From Pogostemon cablin (taxonomy: Eukaryota > Streptophyta > Magnoliopsida > Lamiales > Lamiaceae): a stretch of DNA of 64,000 nucleotides. Location: the NCBI GenBank assembly GCA_023678885.1, contig CM042996.1, forward strand, positions 8,490,602 to 8,554,601, written 5' to 3'. The translations under genes and the position numbers were made by a program. Positions 11,508 through 23,259 of the stretch are shown piece by piece. Numbering within the stretch: the stretch's first letter is position 1; every line of letters starts with the position of its first letter. The notes below the pieces were generated by a model. It was not told the origin of the DNA, made no database searches, and saw nothing but the letters and a program-made list of their open reading frames with translations.

Positions 11508-12298
11508 TTGAAACTATTACCGAAGTATTTGAAGTATGCCTATTTGGAAGAGAATGAGACGTATCAGGTAATTGTATCTTCTTCTCTTAATGATTTAGAA
11601 TTGGAAAAGTTGTTAAGAGTCTTGAGAGAGCATAAATCTTCTATTGGGTGGAGTATAAAAGACTTGAAAGGTATAAGTCCATCTTTGTGTATGCATAAGA
11701 TTCATTTGATTGATGATGAGAAGTCATGTGTGCAAAACTAATGTAGATTAAATCCTATAATGCAAGAAGTGGTAAGAAAAGAGGTGTTAAAATGGCTTGA
11801 TGCGGGAATTATCTTTCCAATTTGTGATAGTCAATACGTGAGTCCTTTACATGTAGTGGCAAAAAAGGGTGGCATGACAATTGTTCAATTCGATACGAAT
11901 GAAACAATTGCCACCCGAACTATCACGGGTTGGAGAGTATGTGTGGATTATCATAAATTGAATGAAGGGTGGCATGACAATTGTTCATAGACCAAATATT
12001 GGATAGACTTGCGGGACATGAGTGCTATTATTTTCTTAATGGATATTCCGGATATAATCAAATATTGATTGCCCCAGAAGACCAAGAGAAGACAACATTC
12101 ACGTGTCCTTATAGAACATTTGCATTTAGAATGATGCCTTTTGGTCTATGTAACGCCCCTGCCACTTTTCAACATTGTATGAGGTCTATCTTCGATGGTT
12201 TAATTGAAAATGTTATTGAGGTGTTTATGGATGATTTTTTCGTGTATGGTTCCTCTTATGATATTTGCTTAACTAATCTCACAATTGTATTGTAGAGG
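11508..12298 (+). pseudogene. Element A reverse transcriptase
   Basis: RT of the Ty3/Gypsy type. The lead-in is EVLKWLDAGIIFPICDSQYVSP, then GWRVCVDYHKLNE, then FIDQILDRLAG, FRMMPFGLCNAPATFQ and the catalytic box FMDDFFVYG, in the place of YxDD. Between KLNE and FIDQ the usual TRKDHFPLP segment is absent. It is replaced by a copy of a 23-bp stretch found exactly 100 bp upstream (11865-11887 and 11965-11987), which breaks the frame. A stop at 12293-12295 separates RT from the connection segment. The enzyme cannot be made from this copy. Confidence 0.85.
11865..11987 (+). repeat. 23-bp perfect repeat pair, 100 bp apart, inside RT
   Basis: The same 23 bases, from AAGGGTGGCATG to TTGTTCA, occupy 11865-11887 and 11965-11987. 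At the first site they encode the normal family text KGGMTIVQ. At the second they replace the segment that in relatives encodes about ten residues between KLNE and FIDQ. The second site is therefore the acquired one. Confidence 0.85.
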
Positions 12299-12930
12299 TG
12301 TGAAGAATCAAATCTTGTGCTAAATTGGGAAAAATGCCACTTTATGGTGACCAATGGGATAGTCTTGGGATATCATATTTCAAAGCATGGTTTAAAAGTG
12401 GATAGGGCCAAAGTGGTAGCCATAGATAGTCTTTCCTCTCCTACTAGTGAGAAGGGCGTGAGATCGTTCTTAGGTCATGCGGGCTTTTATAGACGCTTCA
12501 TTAAGGATTTTTCAAAAATTGCTAAACCTCTTTGTAAACTACTTGAAAAATATTATCCATTTAATTTCAATGATGAATGTCGTGTCTCATTTCAGGTGCT
12601 CAAGGATGCTCTCACTTCCTCTCCAATACTCGTTACCCCGGATTGGAGCCTACCATTTGAATTGCATTGCGATGCTAGCGATCAATCCGTAGGAGTGGTG
12701 TTGGGGCAAATGAGGGAGAAAAAGTTTAGAGCAATCTACTACACCTCAAAGACATTGAATTCGTGTCAAGTTAATTACACCACAACAGAGAAGGAATTTT
12801 TAGCCGTCGTGTATGCTTTTGAGAAGTTTCGGCCATACTTGGTTGGACGCAAACTATTGTCTACACGGATCACGCGGCCATAAAATACCTAATGAGTAAG
12901 AAATATGCTAAACCTCGTTTAATCCGTTAG
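12299..12930 (+). pseudogene. Element A RT connection and RNase H
   Basis: Continues RT after the stop with the family words NLVLNWEKCHFMV, GIVLGYHIS, then RSFLGHAGFYRRFIKDFSKIA, the end of the RT thumb. RNase H follows: PFELHCDASDQSVGVVLGQ has the first catalytic Asp, and TTTEKEFLAVVYAFEKFRPYL carries the Glu. The frame 12317-12883 is open through both and then shifts, so the third acidic motif (usually TDHAA) is read in another frame at about 12862-12885. RNase H would degrade the RNA of the RNA-DNA hybrid. Confidence 0.85.
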
Positions 12931-14401
12931 GTGTTACTTTTGCAGGAATTTAATATGGTTATCAAGGATAAGAAGGGCGTGGACAATGTGATCGCGGATC
13001 ATTTGTCTAGATTGGAAAATGGAGAAGAGAATGAAGACATGAAGCCGATTGGGGATGATTTCCCGCATGAGAAAATTCTTCAAGTCGAAGTTGAGCAAGT
13101 GTGTACTCTCATGGTAAATGAACCGCCTTGGTATGCCGATTATGTCAACTTTATTGTTTGTGGAATCAAGCCCACATTGCTCAATGAGTATAAGGTAAAA
13201 AGATATTATGTTGAAGTAAAAAAATATTTGTGGGATGAGCCCTTTTTGTTTAAGATTTTCAATGATGGAGTTATAAGAAGGTGTGTGGCTAATGAAGAAG
13301 TTGTGGGGATTCTTGAGCTATGTCACCCGTCTTTGTGTGGGTGCCACTTTGGTCATTAAAAGATGGGGGATAAGATTTTACAATCGGATTTCTATTGGCA
13401 TACATTGCTTAAAGATGCAAAGAAGTTAGTGGCTAATTGTGATAGATGCCAAAGAGTAGGGGGAATAGGTAAGAAAGATGAGATGCTCTTGAGTTTAAGG
13501 ATTGACGTGGAGATTTTTGATGTATGGGGTATTAATTTCATGGGACCATTTCCCTCGTCTCAAGGATATATGTACATCTTGCTAGCCGTGGATTATGTGT
13601 CAAAGTGGGTGGAGGCAATCCCCACTAAGACAAATGATGCTTTGATCGTTCAAAGGTTCTTGAAGAAGTATATTTCTCTAGGTTTGGAATTCCACAGGTA
13701 TTAGTGAGCGATGGAGGATCTCATTTTGTAAATAAGTTGATGGAAGGATTGTTGAAAAGATATGGAGTGAAACATCGAGTGGCTACACCTTACCACCCTC
13801 AAACGAATGGATTGGCGGAGGTCTCAAACCGTCAAATCAAGTTAGTTTGGAAAAGACAATCAATGGAGCAAGGAAGGATTGGTCGGAGAAGCTTGACGAT
13901 GCCTTATGGGCTTATCGAACGGCTTTTAAGACCATCTTTGGTGTGTCACCATATCAATTGGTTTATGGTAAGGTTTGTCATCTTCCCGTAGAATTGGAGC
14001 ACCGTGCATTGTGGGCTATTAAACGTCTTAATATGGATGAAGGGAAGAGTGGCAAAACTAGGTTGTTGAAATTGGAGGAGCTTGAGGAGTTTAGAGGAAG
14101 AACATTTGATAATTCCATCATTTACAAAGAGAATATGAAGAGATGGCATGATGCTAAAGTGAAGGAGAAGACGTTTGTTCCCGAGGACAAAGTTCTTGTA
14201 TTTAATTCAAGGCTTAAGTTGTTCCCCGGAAAGCTTAAGTCTAAATGGATGGGGCCATATGAAGTGCTTGAGGTGTTGAGTGGAAAAACATTGAAGCTAA
14301 AGGGTCCCAACAATGAGTTTGTAGTGAATGGCCATAGGGTGAAACATTACCTATCTCCTTCTCAAAAGGAGATAGTGTATGTGGATACTCTCTCTTCTTG
14401 A
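12931..14401 (+). pseudogene. Element A integrase
   Basis: Starts after the RNase H tail (NVIADHLSRLE). The zinc-binding HHCC part reads LCHPSLCGCHFGH and then CDRCQR, with a stop between them at 13357-13359. In the catalytic core the first acidic residue has changed: the family text GIDFMGP is GINFMGP here, Asp to Asn at 13534-13536. The second Asp (SDGGSHF) and the Glu ([10 protein letters not shown]) remain. Two frameshifts break the core, one near 13672-13680 and one at about 13846-13855, where related copy 26796-30240 has one more T. The C-terminal part (13847-14401) is open to its natural stop and includes [10 protein letters not shown]. Not functional. Confidence 0.85.
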
Positions 14402-16598
14402 AACTCTTTGAGTGCTTAGTAGAGTAGGTTTTATTTTATGTTTGTTTTTAATTGTTTTGCTTGTAGTTTGGTATGTAGGTGGATTGTGCTCTTGAAGAAA
14501 GAGGTTTATGGAGAAGACGAGGTGTACTTGATAAGGAATGGTGATGCATGTCACACCACTTTGTTCAAACTTAAATATAACACTTGTGTTAATTTAAGGA
14601 GTGTGTGGTGACCATACTTGAATATTGGAAGTGCACATATGTCATCACAAGGTAACTTCATGAAGATCATTGGAAACTACAAGGGTAAGTCTCACCTCAA
14701 CTTGTTTCGATTTAAGTTTGGGGGGAGAGTGCGTGGTGTGACTCACCACTTGAGTGTGCTATAGATCATGATTAATGATTGATTGAGGGATTATCTTATG
14801 TATGTATCTTGTGTAAAATTGGATCAATTTTAAAAATTTTCTCATGAGTTTGATTATAATTTTGGTTCGTTTGGTTGTGTTAGAGTGCATGATAGTCCTT
14901 ATTTTTATTGCAATTGTTGAGCTAATAGTTTTTGATGAGTTGTTGAGCATAAATGAAGTATAGTGGAAGCATGAATTGAGCCCGAAGATCAAATCGAGAA
15001 AACATTATGGATGCAAGTCGGAAGCTCATGCCAACCATTTCCATTCTCAAATGTTTAAGGGAGTTTACTCTACATCTTATCACTTCTAATTGCTTGTCAT
15101 GAATTGATATTGACTTAGATTGTATTGGATTAGCATGCTACTTCATGTGTTATGTTTGTGGGAAGTTTACTTTTGTAATCTAGGATTTCATTTTCAATTA
15201 AGGATGAGATGTTTGTTGAACTTATTTTTTATGGATGATGAGTTGATATGCTTTAATTTCTTATGATGGATGATTTTGGTCATGTATATTATGTGCTTTT
15301 GTTATGTTTTTAGTTGGTGAGTCTTTTCTTATGTGTTATGTTTGAATTTTTATTTTTATATAGGGATGCTTGGTGGTATGTTTTGAGTTGTTGTGAGTCA
15401 TTTTTGAATATGAGATATGATGCATTGTTTGTGATAAGTGATAGCAAGCATGTTAAGGAATTTTTACTAGTCAAAATTGTGACATGGATTACATAATTTG
15501 TTCAATTTTGAGAAGTATGAAGGGTAATTATGTTTCTTTTTTATCCAAATAAAAGCCTGTGAGAGTTGAGCCTCAACCGTGCCTCCATGGTTAATTCTTG
15601 ATGAGAGGATCGGTTGTACTTTGACAAACTAGAATTTGCTCATGGACTATAGGAACGAAGCCCGAATGGTTGAAATTTGTGATATGTTCTTAGGCCATCC
15701 TTGTTAAGTGAAGTCATAGCCATAAAAATTCCTTACCCAAACATCATCCCTAGTTAGCCATTTTGAGCTTATAAGTCTATTCTTTGTGATTTGAGCACAA
15801 TACATGCCTTGAAAACCCACTTAAACCTTATATATAACCTCTGTGTGTGTGATTGAGGAGATGATGGTCTACAAGGATTTGATGGTGGAAATGTGCAAGA
15901 AAATTAAGGAAATAGTGAATCAAGAAAATGATGAAAGAGCTAGAGCTAAAAGCATATGCAACTTCAATAAAAAGGAAAAAAGAGCAAAATCATGAAACAT
16001 GCTCAAGGAAATTGAAAAGTCAAAGAGAAAACGTATGCAAGTTAAAAGAAGCTCAATGAATCCATGGTATGATGATGTTTAATGATTATGAAAATTTGAA
16101 AAGGAAGGAAGTTAGAAAGTGAAGATGATGGAGAGAAGAATCATCTCTTCGATTATCAACACATGTATAGTCACTTTTATCTAAATTTTTCCTACCCTAC
16201 CAAAGAGCCTAAACATTACATCCAAAGATAAAGACCTTTGTGATCACATTTTGAAACTAGGGTGGCTTGTGAACATTGTCCACGAGCAAGCTATGATGCG
16301 TCGGTTCCAACCGGTTGATGAGTGTTGTTTAAATCTTACCTCATAGAGTGTTGAGTGAATGTGATATCCTATGAGAGGTTTGGATTGAACGGAATTTGAT
16401 TACTCTTTTGTCGTCTTGAGATTGAACTTGTTAATCTTTTATGTTATGAGTTTGATGTTGTAGAAATACTTAATTTGATTTTGTAGTCCTTATTACTTGT
16501 GATGTGTTGTGGTTTATATTCGTTAGGTGTTTTTCTTGGTGAAAATTTATTCTCTTGTTTATCATTTTTCATTGTTCGAGGATGAACAACACTTTATG
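14402..16598 (+). other. Element A long non-coding 3' region
   Basis: About 2.2 kb between the integrase stop and the polypurine tract. Some Athila-type elements carry an env-like ORF here, but none is open in this copy. The stretch 15314-15496 has no recognisable domain. The same region is kept in the related fragment at 27493-29347, which lacks roughly 257 bp present here (about 15897-16250). Much of it is well conserved between the two although non-coding. A purine tract resembling the functional one lies at 14711-14727. Confidence 0.7.
14711..14727 (+). promoter_or_regulatory. Internal polypurine-tract-like site in element A
   Basis: The word TTTAAGTTTGGGGGGAG lies about 1.9 kb before the functional tract and resembles it closely. 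The related fragment has two such sites (27687-27701 and 27811-27826). Here the first of these has lost its G run, near 14593-14605. They may be extra plus-strand primer sites; that role is inferred. Confidence 0.45.
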
Positions 16599-16608
16599 TT
16601 TGGGGGGT
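16599..16608 (+). promoter_or_regulatory. Polypurine tract of element A
   Basis: TTTGGGGGGT directly before the TGATCG start of the 3' LTR. It is the expected plus-strand primer site, and the same sequence precedes the LTR at 29357. Confidence 0.8.
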
Positions 16609-18412
16609 TGATCGTCATCATTTTCACCTAGGTTTTAGTATCTTTATTTGTGAATTTTCATATGTTTTTATCCGTAATCGTGTAACTTTTGGTGGAGTTT
16701 TATGTTAATTAGGTGAGATGTAAACAGATTGATAAATGTGTGGAAATGAGCTTAAATGTATATGAAACAGGTAAAAATGGAGTAAAATGGAGTCGGGAGC
16801 TGAAACGGGCTGAAAAACACCCAACTCGAGTTACAAGGTCTTACTCGACTTGCAACTCTAGTAGAGTTGGGGCTCGAGTAAAGTCAGGAAATATCCAGTA
16901 GCTCAACTCGAGTTGCAAGGTCCAACTCGACTTGCAACTCGAGTCGAGTTAGGTGCCGAGGAAATTCCAGTTTCTGACAGAAGTTGACATGCGAGAGCTC
17001 GAGTTACTCAACTCGAGTCGAGCTGGGTAATGCCAAGTCGAGTAGAAAGTTGAGTAGTAGAACAGTGTCCAAAAATTGTCCAGTGAGCCAACTCGAGTTG
17101 CAAGAAGTAACTTGACTTACAACTCGAGTCGAGCTAGGTTAAGGGGATTGTCCAGGTTTCAAAGTTATGCAACTCGACTTGACAGGCAGCAGCTCGAGTT
17201 GCAGCTCGAGTCGAGTTGGGTAAAATGTAGGAAAAAGTCAGAAAATTTCATAAGCTTCTAGAAGGTTTCCAAGAGGTTTAAATACCCAATTGGTGTAAAA
17301 ATTAGAGGGAGAGCCAACATTTGAGAGCAGTTATTTTAGAGATCAACACACACTTTCTCACTATCATTTCATACACTCTATCTGATTCATCTCGTCACCT
17401 TCCATTCATCAATTCCATTTTGATTTTTAAAAATTCAATCCATCAATTCATTCGTTCATCACTCTAAGAAGAGTAAATCATCTTCGTTGAAGAATTTGGC
17501 ATGATCAAGGAGGAGAAAGTTCACCATCAAATGGGAGCCAACTCACCTTCATTTTGTTATTTTCTTCATTATTTGGCTCACATGGAGCATGCTATGGATT
17601 ATATTGAATTTGTAATGATTTTTTGTGGCTAGTCCTCAAGTGAGGCTAGCAATATGATTGGTTAGGAATTATGTAGATTTTACACATCATATGTTTGATG
17701 AATTGATTGTTATGAATATTTTCTATCATGAATGCTTATTCTCGTTTAATGTATGATTTGTGTGATTAAATTCTCTATTCATAGGTTTAATTGAATCATT
17801 GATTGCATGAGATGACTTAGTTAGTGTGAGGAGAGGTAAGCCATACCCTTCAAGTGCTTAGAACCTCATGTTAGGACATTAGTGAGAACTAGTGAGGGGA
17901 ACCAACTTATGATCATAGTACCTTAATGAGAATTGAGAGTAAGACAATCCTAGGAGATTTAGACTTGTCAAAGAGTCGAGAACCTAATTGCCTTGGCCAT
18001 AGGGATTAGGGGTACATACGTGATTGCCCTTAGTATCGTAACATGAAAATCATCAATGCATGTGTGTGTGTGAGTCTACATATACCTTATCCATGATGTT
18101 GCTAGCCTTGCTCTCTTCTTAGATACATTTTATCCATTCAATTCACTTTGTTACTTTAATTGATAGTTGAGACCATTAGTTGTTAATTGATTTCGTTAGT
18201 TAATTGATAGAGTAATCATTAGTCTTAAATAAAACTTGCAACCTTATCAATCTTACAAAGCATAATCAATGACGAATCTGGATACAACCTAGAGTTTACT
18301 TTCACTTGGGACGATATCTTATAAAATTGTGTTACTTGGTCACAGATTTACAACAATAATAGAGTACTCTTACTCTAAAATCATTTTGATACCAAAAATG
18401 AGGCTAAAAACA
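16609..18412 (+). repeat. Element A 3' LTR
   Basis: 1804 bp, from TGATCGTCATC to AAACA, followed by the GTATC target duplication. It includes the CTCGAG-rich cluster 16821-17220 and the TATA-like motif 17277-17284. It lacks a block of about 33 bp that the 5' LTR has near 7682-7720. The open stretches 16713-16901 and 17076-17261 fall inside the repeat cluster and reflect its repeated words rather than a protein. Confidence 0.9.
16821..17220 (+). repeat. CTCGAG-rich internal repeat cluster of the 3' LTR
   Basis: Better preserved than the 5' copy. Words such as CAACTCGAGTTGCAAGG and AACTCGAGTCGAG recur at irregular spacing, mixed with ACTCGACTTG. CTCGAG is a perfect palindrome, and the larger units also pair with themselves. 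Confidence 0.7.
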
Positions 18413-18417
18413 GTATC
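18413..18417. repeat. Target-site duplication of element A, right copy
   Basis: GTATC, identical to 6500-6504. Confidence 0.85.
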
Positions 18418-19711
18418 TTTCTAATTGCTTCTTTATTTTAAAAAAGTGAGTATTTAAATTTAGTCTTAACTAGCAACAACAAATTTACTTTGTTTCTACT
18501 CAGATCACTCCGGTGCGCTTTGAGGTTTACCCATTTTACCTTTTCAGAAGGTATATAATCTTTCTTAGTCTTATATCTTTCCCTCGCTCTCTACTTCTGT
18601 TGACGTGATGGCTTGCCCCAATCAAATGTTGCATGTTAATTCTTTTATTTTTAAGTAGTATGTTCTAACATTAAGTAGTAGAATTTATGTTATCTATTCT
18701 CTTTGCTGATTGTCACTATTCTATTGATCTTAGTTTTTGCCAAAACTAGGTCTAAATATAGGAGTTTGGATAATTGTCAAAAGGATGAAAGGGCTGCGTG
18801 GGTAGCCATTTCTGTTATGCTTGGAACTTTTCGTTGGGTTATGATAATGCATCCATTGCAGGTTATCTTCTCTTTCATGCTGTTAAGTTGTGTTTTTTCG
18901 TCATTCAATAAATGAAGCACTTGAATGCTTAAAAGCAATGGAACTTTACATTCATTAACGTGTCTTGGTAATAATAATTTCCTGTTGGTTATACTTTTTC
19001 ACTATCTAGATGAGAAATTTCATATCTTTTCCATGCATTATCATTCTTAGTCAAGTGTGTAATTTACCTTTGGTTCTTAAATGTTAATCAATTGTGTAAT
19101 TTGCATAAGAATTTTCATGAATGTCTATTCTTCTTGGGGTTAACCAGCAACAACTCATTGTTGGCGAAAATCATAAATTGCAGTTTTATATTACTTTGTT
19201 GATTTCGTCAAGATATTTTAGGCTAAAGATGGTCTCATCCTCCAATAACTATAATAGCATGAGAAGGACACATGGGAACTTTTCTGGATCAAAGATATAT
19301 AGTTGTAATGTTTGTGCTTACCTTTGGTTTTTCATAATTGGCCAATTAGGGAACAACTTTCAATGAATAATATACCAATTGAGACAAATTGTTGTACTAA
19401 TTCTTAGATTATTTAACTTTTTCCTTAGTTAGTTTAGTTAAACTCACAATGTATGTCTACTATTTTTCTAATGACTGTAGATTCACAGAAATCTATTATT
19501 TGATAAGTTGGATAGAGGTTAGTATCCTTGGTTTTTATTTATAATATTATAATAAGTGGAACGTATTCTAATAATGATGGAAATATTTTTTTGAACATTT
19601 TCTTGAAGCAATTTATTCTTACAATTTTTTGAATAACATGAAAGTAAGAATCTTGCATCTTTTATAAGATTACCTTTGATAAATTTTGCAAATGTATAAA
19701 AGATTGCATTA

Positions 19712-19741
19712 TCTATATCTATATCTTAATACAATAGCAGT
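19712..19741 (+). mobile_element. Candidate Helitron 5' terminus
   Basis: TCTATATCTATATCTTAATA, preceded by A and followed by CAATAGCAG. Plant Helitrons often begin TC, then a TATA-rich stretch and an AATA-AAAGCAG-like word, and they insert between A and T. The possible partner is the hairpin-CTAG end at 47729-47757, which is followed by T. Helitron 5' ends are weakly defined, so this call depends on the partner. Confidence 0.35.
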
Positions 19742-22457
19742 AATTGTCCCATTTTAGAAATATCTTATTTTCCTGCCTAAAAGCTGATTTCCACAATGGG
19801 AAACTTTAATTTATTCTTAATCATGGTTACTCATTTAATCCAAAAAAATTAATCTCAGCCATACATTGATGATTGTATTGTGCTTAATCTAATTAAATTA
19901 AAATTATAGAATTCAACCCTAAAACTAGATTCATCTATCTCAGATATTTGTATTAGCAAACACCTCTTTAGACATATTTTTCAAAGGATTAGAATTTCTT
20001 GGTGGCATACTGTTATCCCAGACCCACACGCCGCTAACGTAATCTCATTGCTTTCTAAAATCACTAAAAATAAATATAAATGTGAGATTTGAAATGAAAT
20101 TTTGGTTCTCATATATTTGGTCATTAGGTTGAAATGAATTATTAATTTTTTTCTTGATATTATTCTTTTGTTTTTTTATTGTATGTCACGATTTAACCAA
20201 CTCCTTTACATTGTCTTAGGTGAATGGTGAACCTAATGTTTAAATAATCTCATTAATAATTTAAACACATCAGATTGTGCTCCCTTTTCTATCAGTGATG
20301 AGACGAGATTCTGTAAACATGGGTAATGTTTTACAGCATATCGATGAGCTCTTAAGTAAGCAGTGAGTTAAAATCATACATTAAGTACGGTCTCATCAAA
20401 GCTGGCGCCATTTGTGAGTTTTAATTCTATTTAGGTATCATTAAGTCTCTATCTTCCTATGTTTATTTCAATAAATTATCTTTTAAAAATTCAATGTCTC
20501 CTTTTATTTCAGAAATGGCTCCCCCACATTAATCTGGATGTTGAATGTTTTTAAATTTTCTGAAGTTAGGAAGTGACTGTTTTTAGAGGGAGAGAGAGAG
20601 AGCACTATATGGGACTATGGGAACATAATCGAAAGTTGAATATGTATTTTTTTGGGTTTTGATTACTACACTTTATTTATTTTGGAAATGGAAATCCCAC
20701 TTTACATTTAATGTGACTAAAATAATTTTAAACATTAGTGACTACATAATATTATGATATGATATGTAATGGTAATCTTGAAATCCATTAAAACTATTAA
20801 TATTAATAACAAAATGTTAGTGATTATCACAATAATAACACTATTTCCATTTTATTTGTGTGTTTGTTTTCACTTATAATTGTTTTTAATTTGGGTGGAT
20901 GAAAGGATATTTTAGTAAAGTTCGTATTTTTATTTGCAGCTACAAAAGGTGGCAGTTTCTAATTCAATTTCATAGAAGTGTTATAAATTATATGACTTTC
21001 TTTTGTAATTTAGATTTTGTCAATTTCAAAATTTTAAAGTCTTTTATTTTGAGTGGTTATCTTACTTCACTTTGTTATAATATATTGTGGCCTTCCATTA
21101 AGGTGTCAATTGGGGTTAGTACAAATCAAGGATAATTATATGAAAGACATCAAGATTGTGAGATTTCTTCCTCTTTGATGTATATATTTCATATAGTATA
21201 ATACAATTTGGGTAAAGAATAGAACACTAAAGTACTACTGCTATGTGGGTATTGATGGTTTTTTTAGGTGAATAGCAGTATATCGTGTCTATTTGCTGCT
21301 ATGGAGAAAATGCATTGCTACTATATATAAAATACGAAGGCGCTTAACATATTTCCATATCCGTGGCTTCTTGCATCTTTTATGTTGTCTTGAGGTCCTG
21401 TTTGGATGCTAATGCTGTGGTCTTTCAAGTTACAACCTTGCCCAAAAATCGATAAGAAGTTTATAGTTGCACATCTTGGGCCTTCAATTTTCTACAGAAA
21501 TAGATATGTGTTTCTTTCTCTATGGTTGTTGTATCGTTCACTCATGTCATAAAATCTGTCGAACCTGTATTTTCAGTTTTCTTCTCATAATTTTTGGTGA
21601 TGTGTACCCTCTAAATGTGCGGCTCTCCATCATTCCCATTGTCTTTGATTGTTCACTAGCTGTTGCTACTGAAGTTTCCTTTAATTTTGAAGATCTTCAA
21701 GTGCTATGAATAGTATTTGTTGGCTTCGTGCTTTGTATGGTTGGATTAATATATCTGCTCGAATTGTCTTGCTGCTAATTTATATGAGAATGATGATATT
21801 GTTATGCATTCAAATAATTTTGTCATAATATGAATTTACAGATCAATTTTTAGTAAATACAACATGGATTTGGTGTATGAGCATGAATTATTTTGTGAGT
21901 TTATCCTGATTCAGTATTAGCACTTTTTAAGCTATCGATCGTTATTTCTTTGGAAGTGCAGACTCTTATTTAAATATTATGGCTGGAGTCGTGACATAAG
22001 CATTGTTCAGATATTAGTTTTCTTATTGAGGTATTTTATTTTTTCTTATTTTTTTGCAAGTTCAATTAACTAATACCAGTTTAAGATTGAGTTATCTTAT
22101 TTATTCATTTTGTTAGAAATTTCTATATGTTTTAGTAACAAAATCACTGGACTAAAATTGATAATCTTTTGGTTCTTATGCATGTGGATTTGCTATGGGT
22201 TTTTGTTGTGCATGTTAAGAATGCTTATTTTCCGTAAATGTGTTCTTTCTATTTTGTGTCTATATATTTGCCTTGGTGAAGTTATAGTGTGCTACATATT
22301 TTTTATTAGTAGGATGACACATTAAATGCTTTATTGTTCCTGATTATCTGTGGCAGTGTGCTTATATTTGCCTTGGTCTGATAACTACTTTTTTTCCCTC
22401 TAACCAGTATTTCCAAACATTACAATTTTTGAAAACATGTTAAATCGGACTAAGGAA

Positions 22458-22580
22458 TGATTTTTTTTCTTTTTTTCCCTATCAAAGTCTTTAGTCTTAG
22501 ATTTTTGCTACACAGATATGATTTTTTTTCTTTTTTTTCCCTATCAAAGTCTTTAGTCTTAGATTTTTGCTACACAGATA
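22458..22580. repeat. 61-bp tandem duplication
   Basis: Units 22458-22518 and 22519-22580 both start TGATTTTTTTTC and end GCTACACAGATA. They are identical except for one extra T in the T run of the second. This is a recent local duplication. Confidence 0.85.
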
Positions 22581-23259
22581 GCGAATATTTTTTAATGACC
22601 CTACTTTCCTAATAATTGTTTAAACTATTTGGCCTGTGAAATCCAAGTGTTTGCTCTAATGACCAAATACTAATAAATTATGTTACTTTTTAACTGTAGA
22701 ATAAACTTTCCTTAACTAACATTAAAGTTATAGCTCTTTATGCATAAGTAATATTATTTTGTTAATATGTATTCCTTGATACTTGAGATATTATTTTTTC
22801 TCAGTAATGTGTACGAATAAAAATGAGATGCATTAATGTTGCTTTGATGGAATATCACTTTAATATATAATCTTATGGTGAACTAATTCTTACATGAACA
22901 AATACACACACATGGGGAGATCACAACAAGCGATCAATTTCAATCATCTTTTACGTATATATCTCATCCACACTTGTTGACACATATGCATGCATGCTTT
23001 AACCTAATAAATAAGTTTTATGCTGAGAATTATTGAAAAATATATAGTTGATTTATTCCAGTGAACATTGGGATAATCATTTTGGTTGGGGAAAACTTGG
23101 GTCCAAATCTATTAAATACGTACACCACTACCACAAGATCTGATCATAGCTATATGTGCAATAGATATGGATATATCATTGTGTGTGTTTCTGTCGTGTG
23201 GATAAACATTTTATATATGCGTGTGTAGCTTACAAGTAGAGATTTGTGGTGAAATTTAG

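Larger units (their letters stand above)
6505..18412 (+). mobile_element. Athila-like Ty3/Gypsy retrotransposon, element A (complete structure, defective coding)
   Basis: An 11.9-kb LTR retrotransposon in the order 5' LTR, primer site, gag, protease, RT, RNase H, integrase, long non-coding 3' region, polypurine tract, 3' LTR. Domain order with integrase last makes it Ty3/Gypsy. The tRNA-Asp-type primer site, LTRs of about 1.8 kb, the pre-protease motif near 10660-10690 and the integrase tail ([29 protein letters not shown]) fit the Athila/Tat group. No open env-like ORF was found in the 3' region. Comparing about 290 bp of the two LTRs by eye gives roughly 7 percent difference, and a 33-bp block near 7682-7720 is missing from the 3' LTR, so the insertion is old. 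gag and pol are broken in many places. A related 3' fragment is at 26796-30240. Confidence 0.9.
18418..23259. other. Low-copy-looking DNA without a recognised gene
   Basis: About 4.8 kb with the T-rich texture of plant introns and spacers. I do not see a retroelement in it. The open stretch 18703-18915 contains an exon-like block (SKYRSLDNCQKDERAAWVAI) ending near a GT, but I cannot assign it. Other short frames (19121-19366, 20899-21135, 21467-21709, 22110-22325) have no domain I know. A Helitron-like 5' terminus starts at 19712 and a 61-bp tandem duplication lies at 22458-22580. The last 150 bp look like an intron leading into the PILS exon at 23260. Confidence 0.5.

Noticed and set aside
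16713..17261. Open frames in the element A 3' LTR (also 29779-30207 in fragment G)
   Set aside because: They lie inside the LTR repeat cluster and repeat the same few words; no domain and no reason for an ORF in U3.
18703..18915. Exon-like ORF (SKYRSLDNCQKDERAAWVAI) as a host gene
   Set aside because: The text looks protein-like but I cannot assign a family, and no neighbouring exons fit, so it is only mentioned in the region entry.
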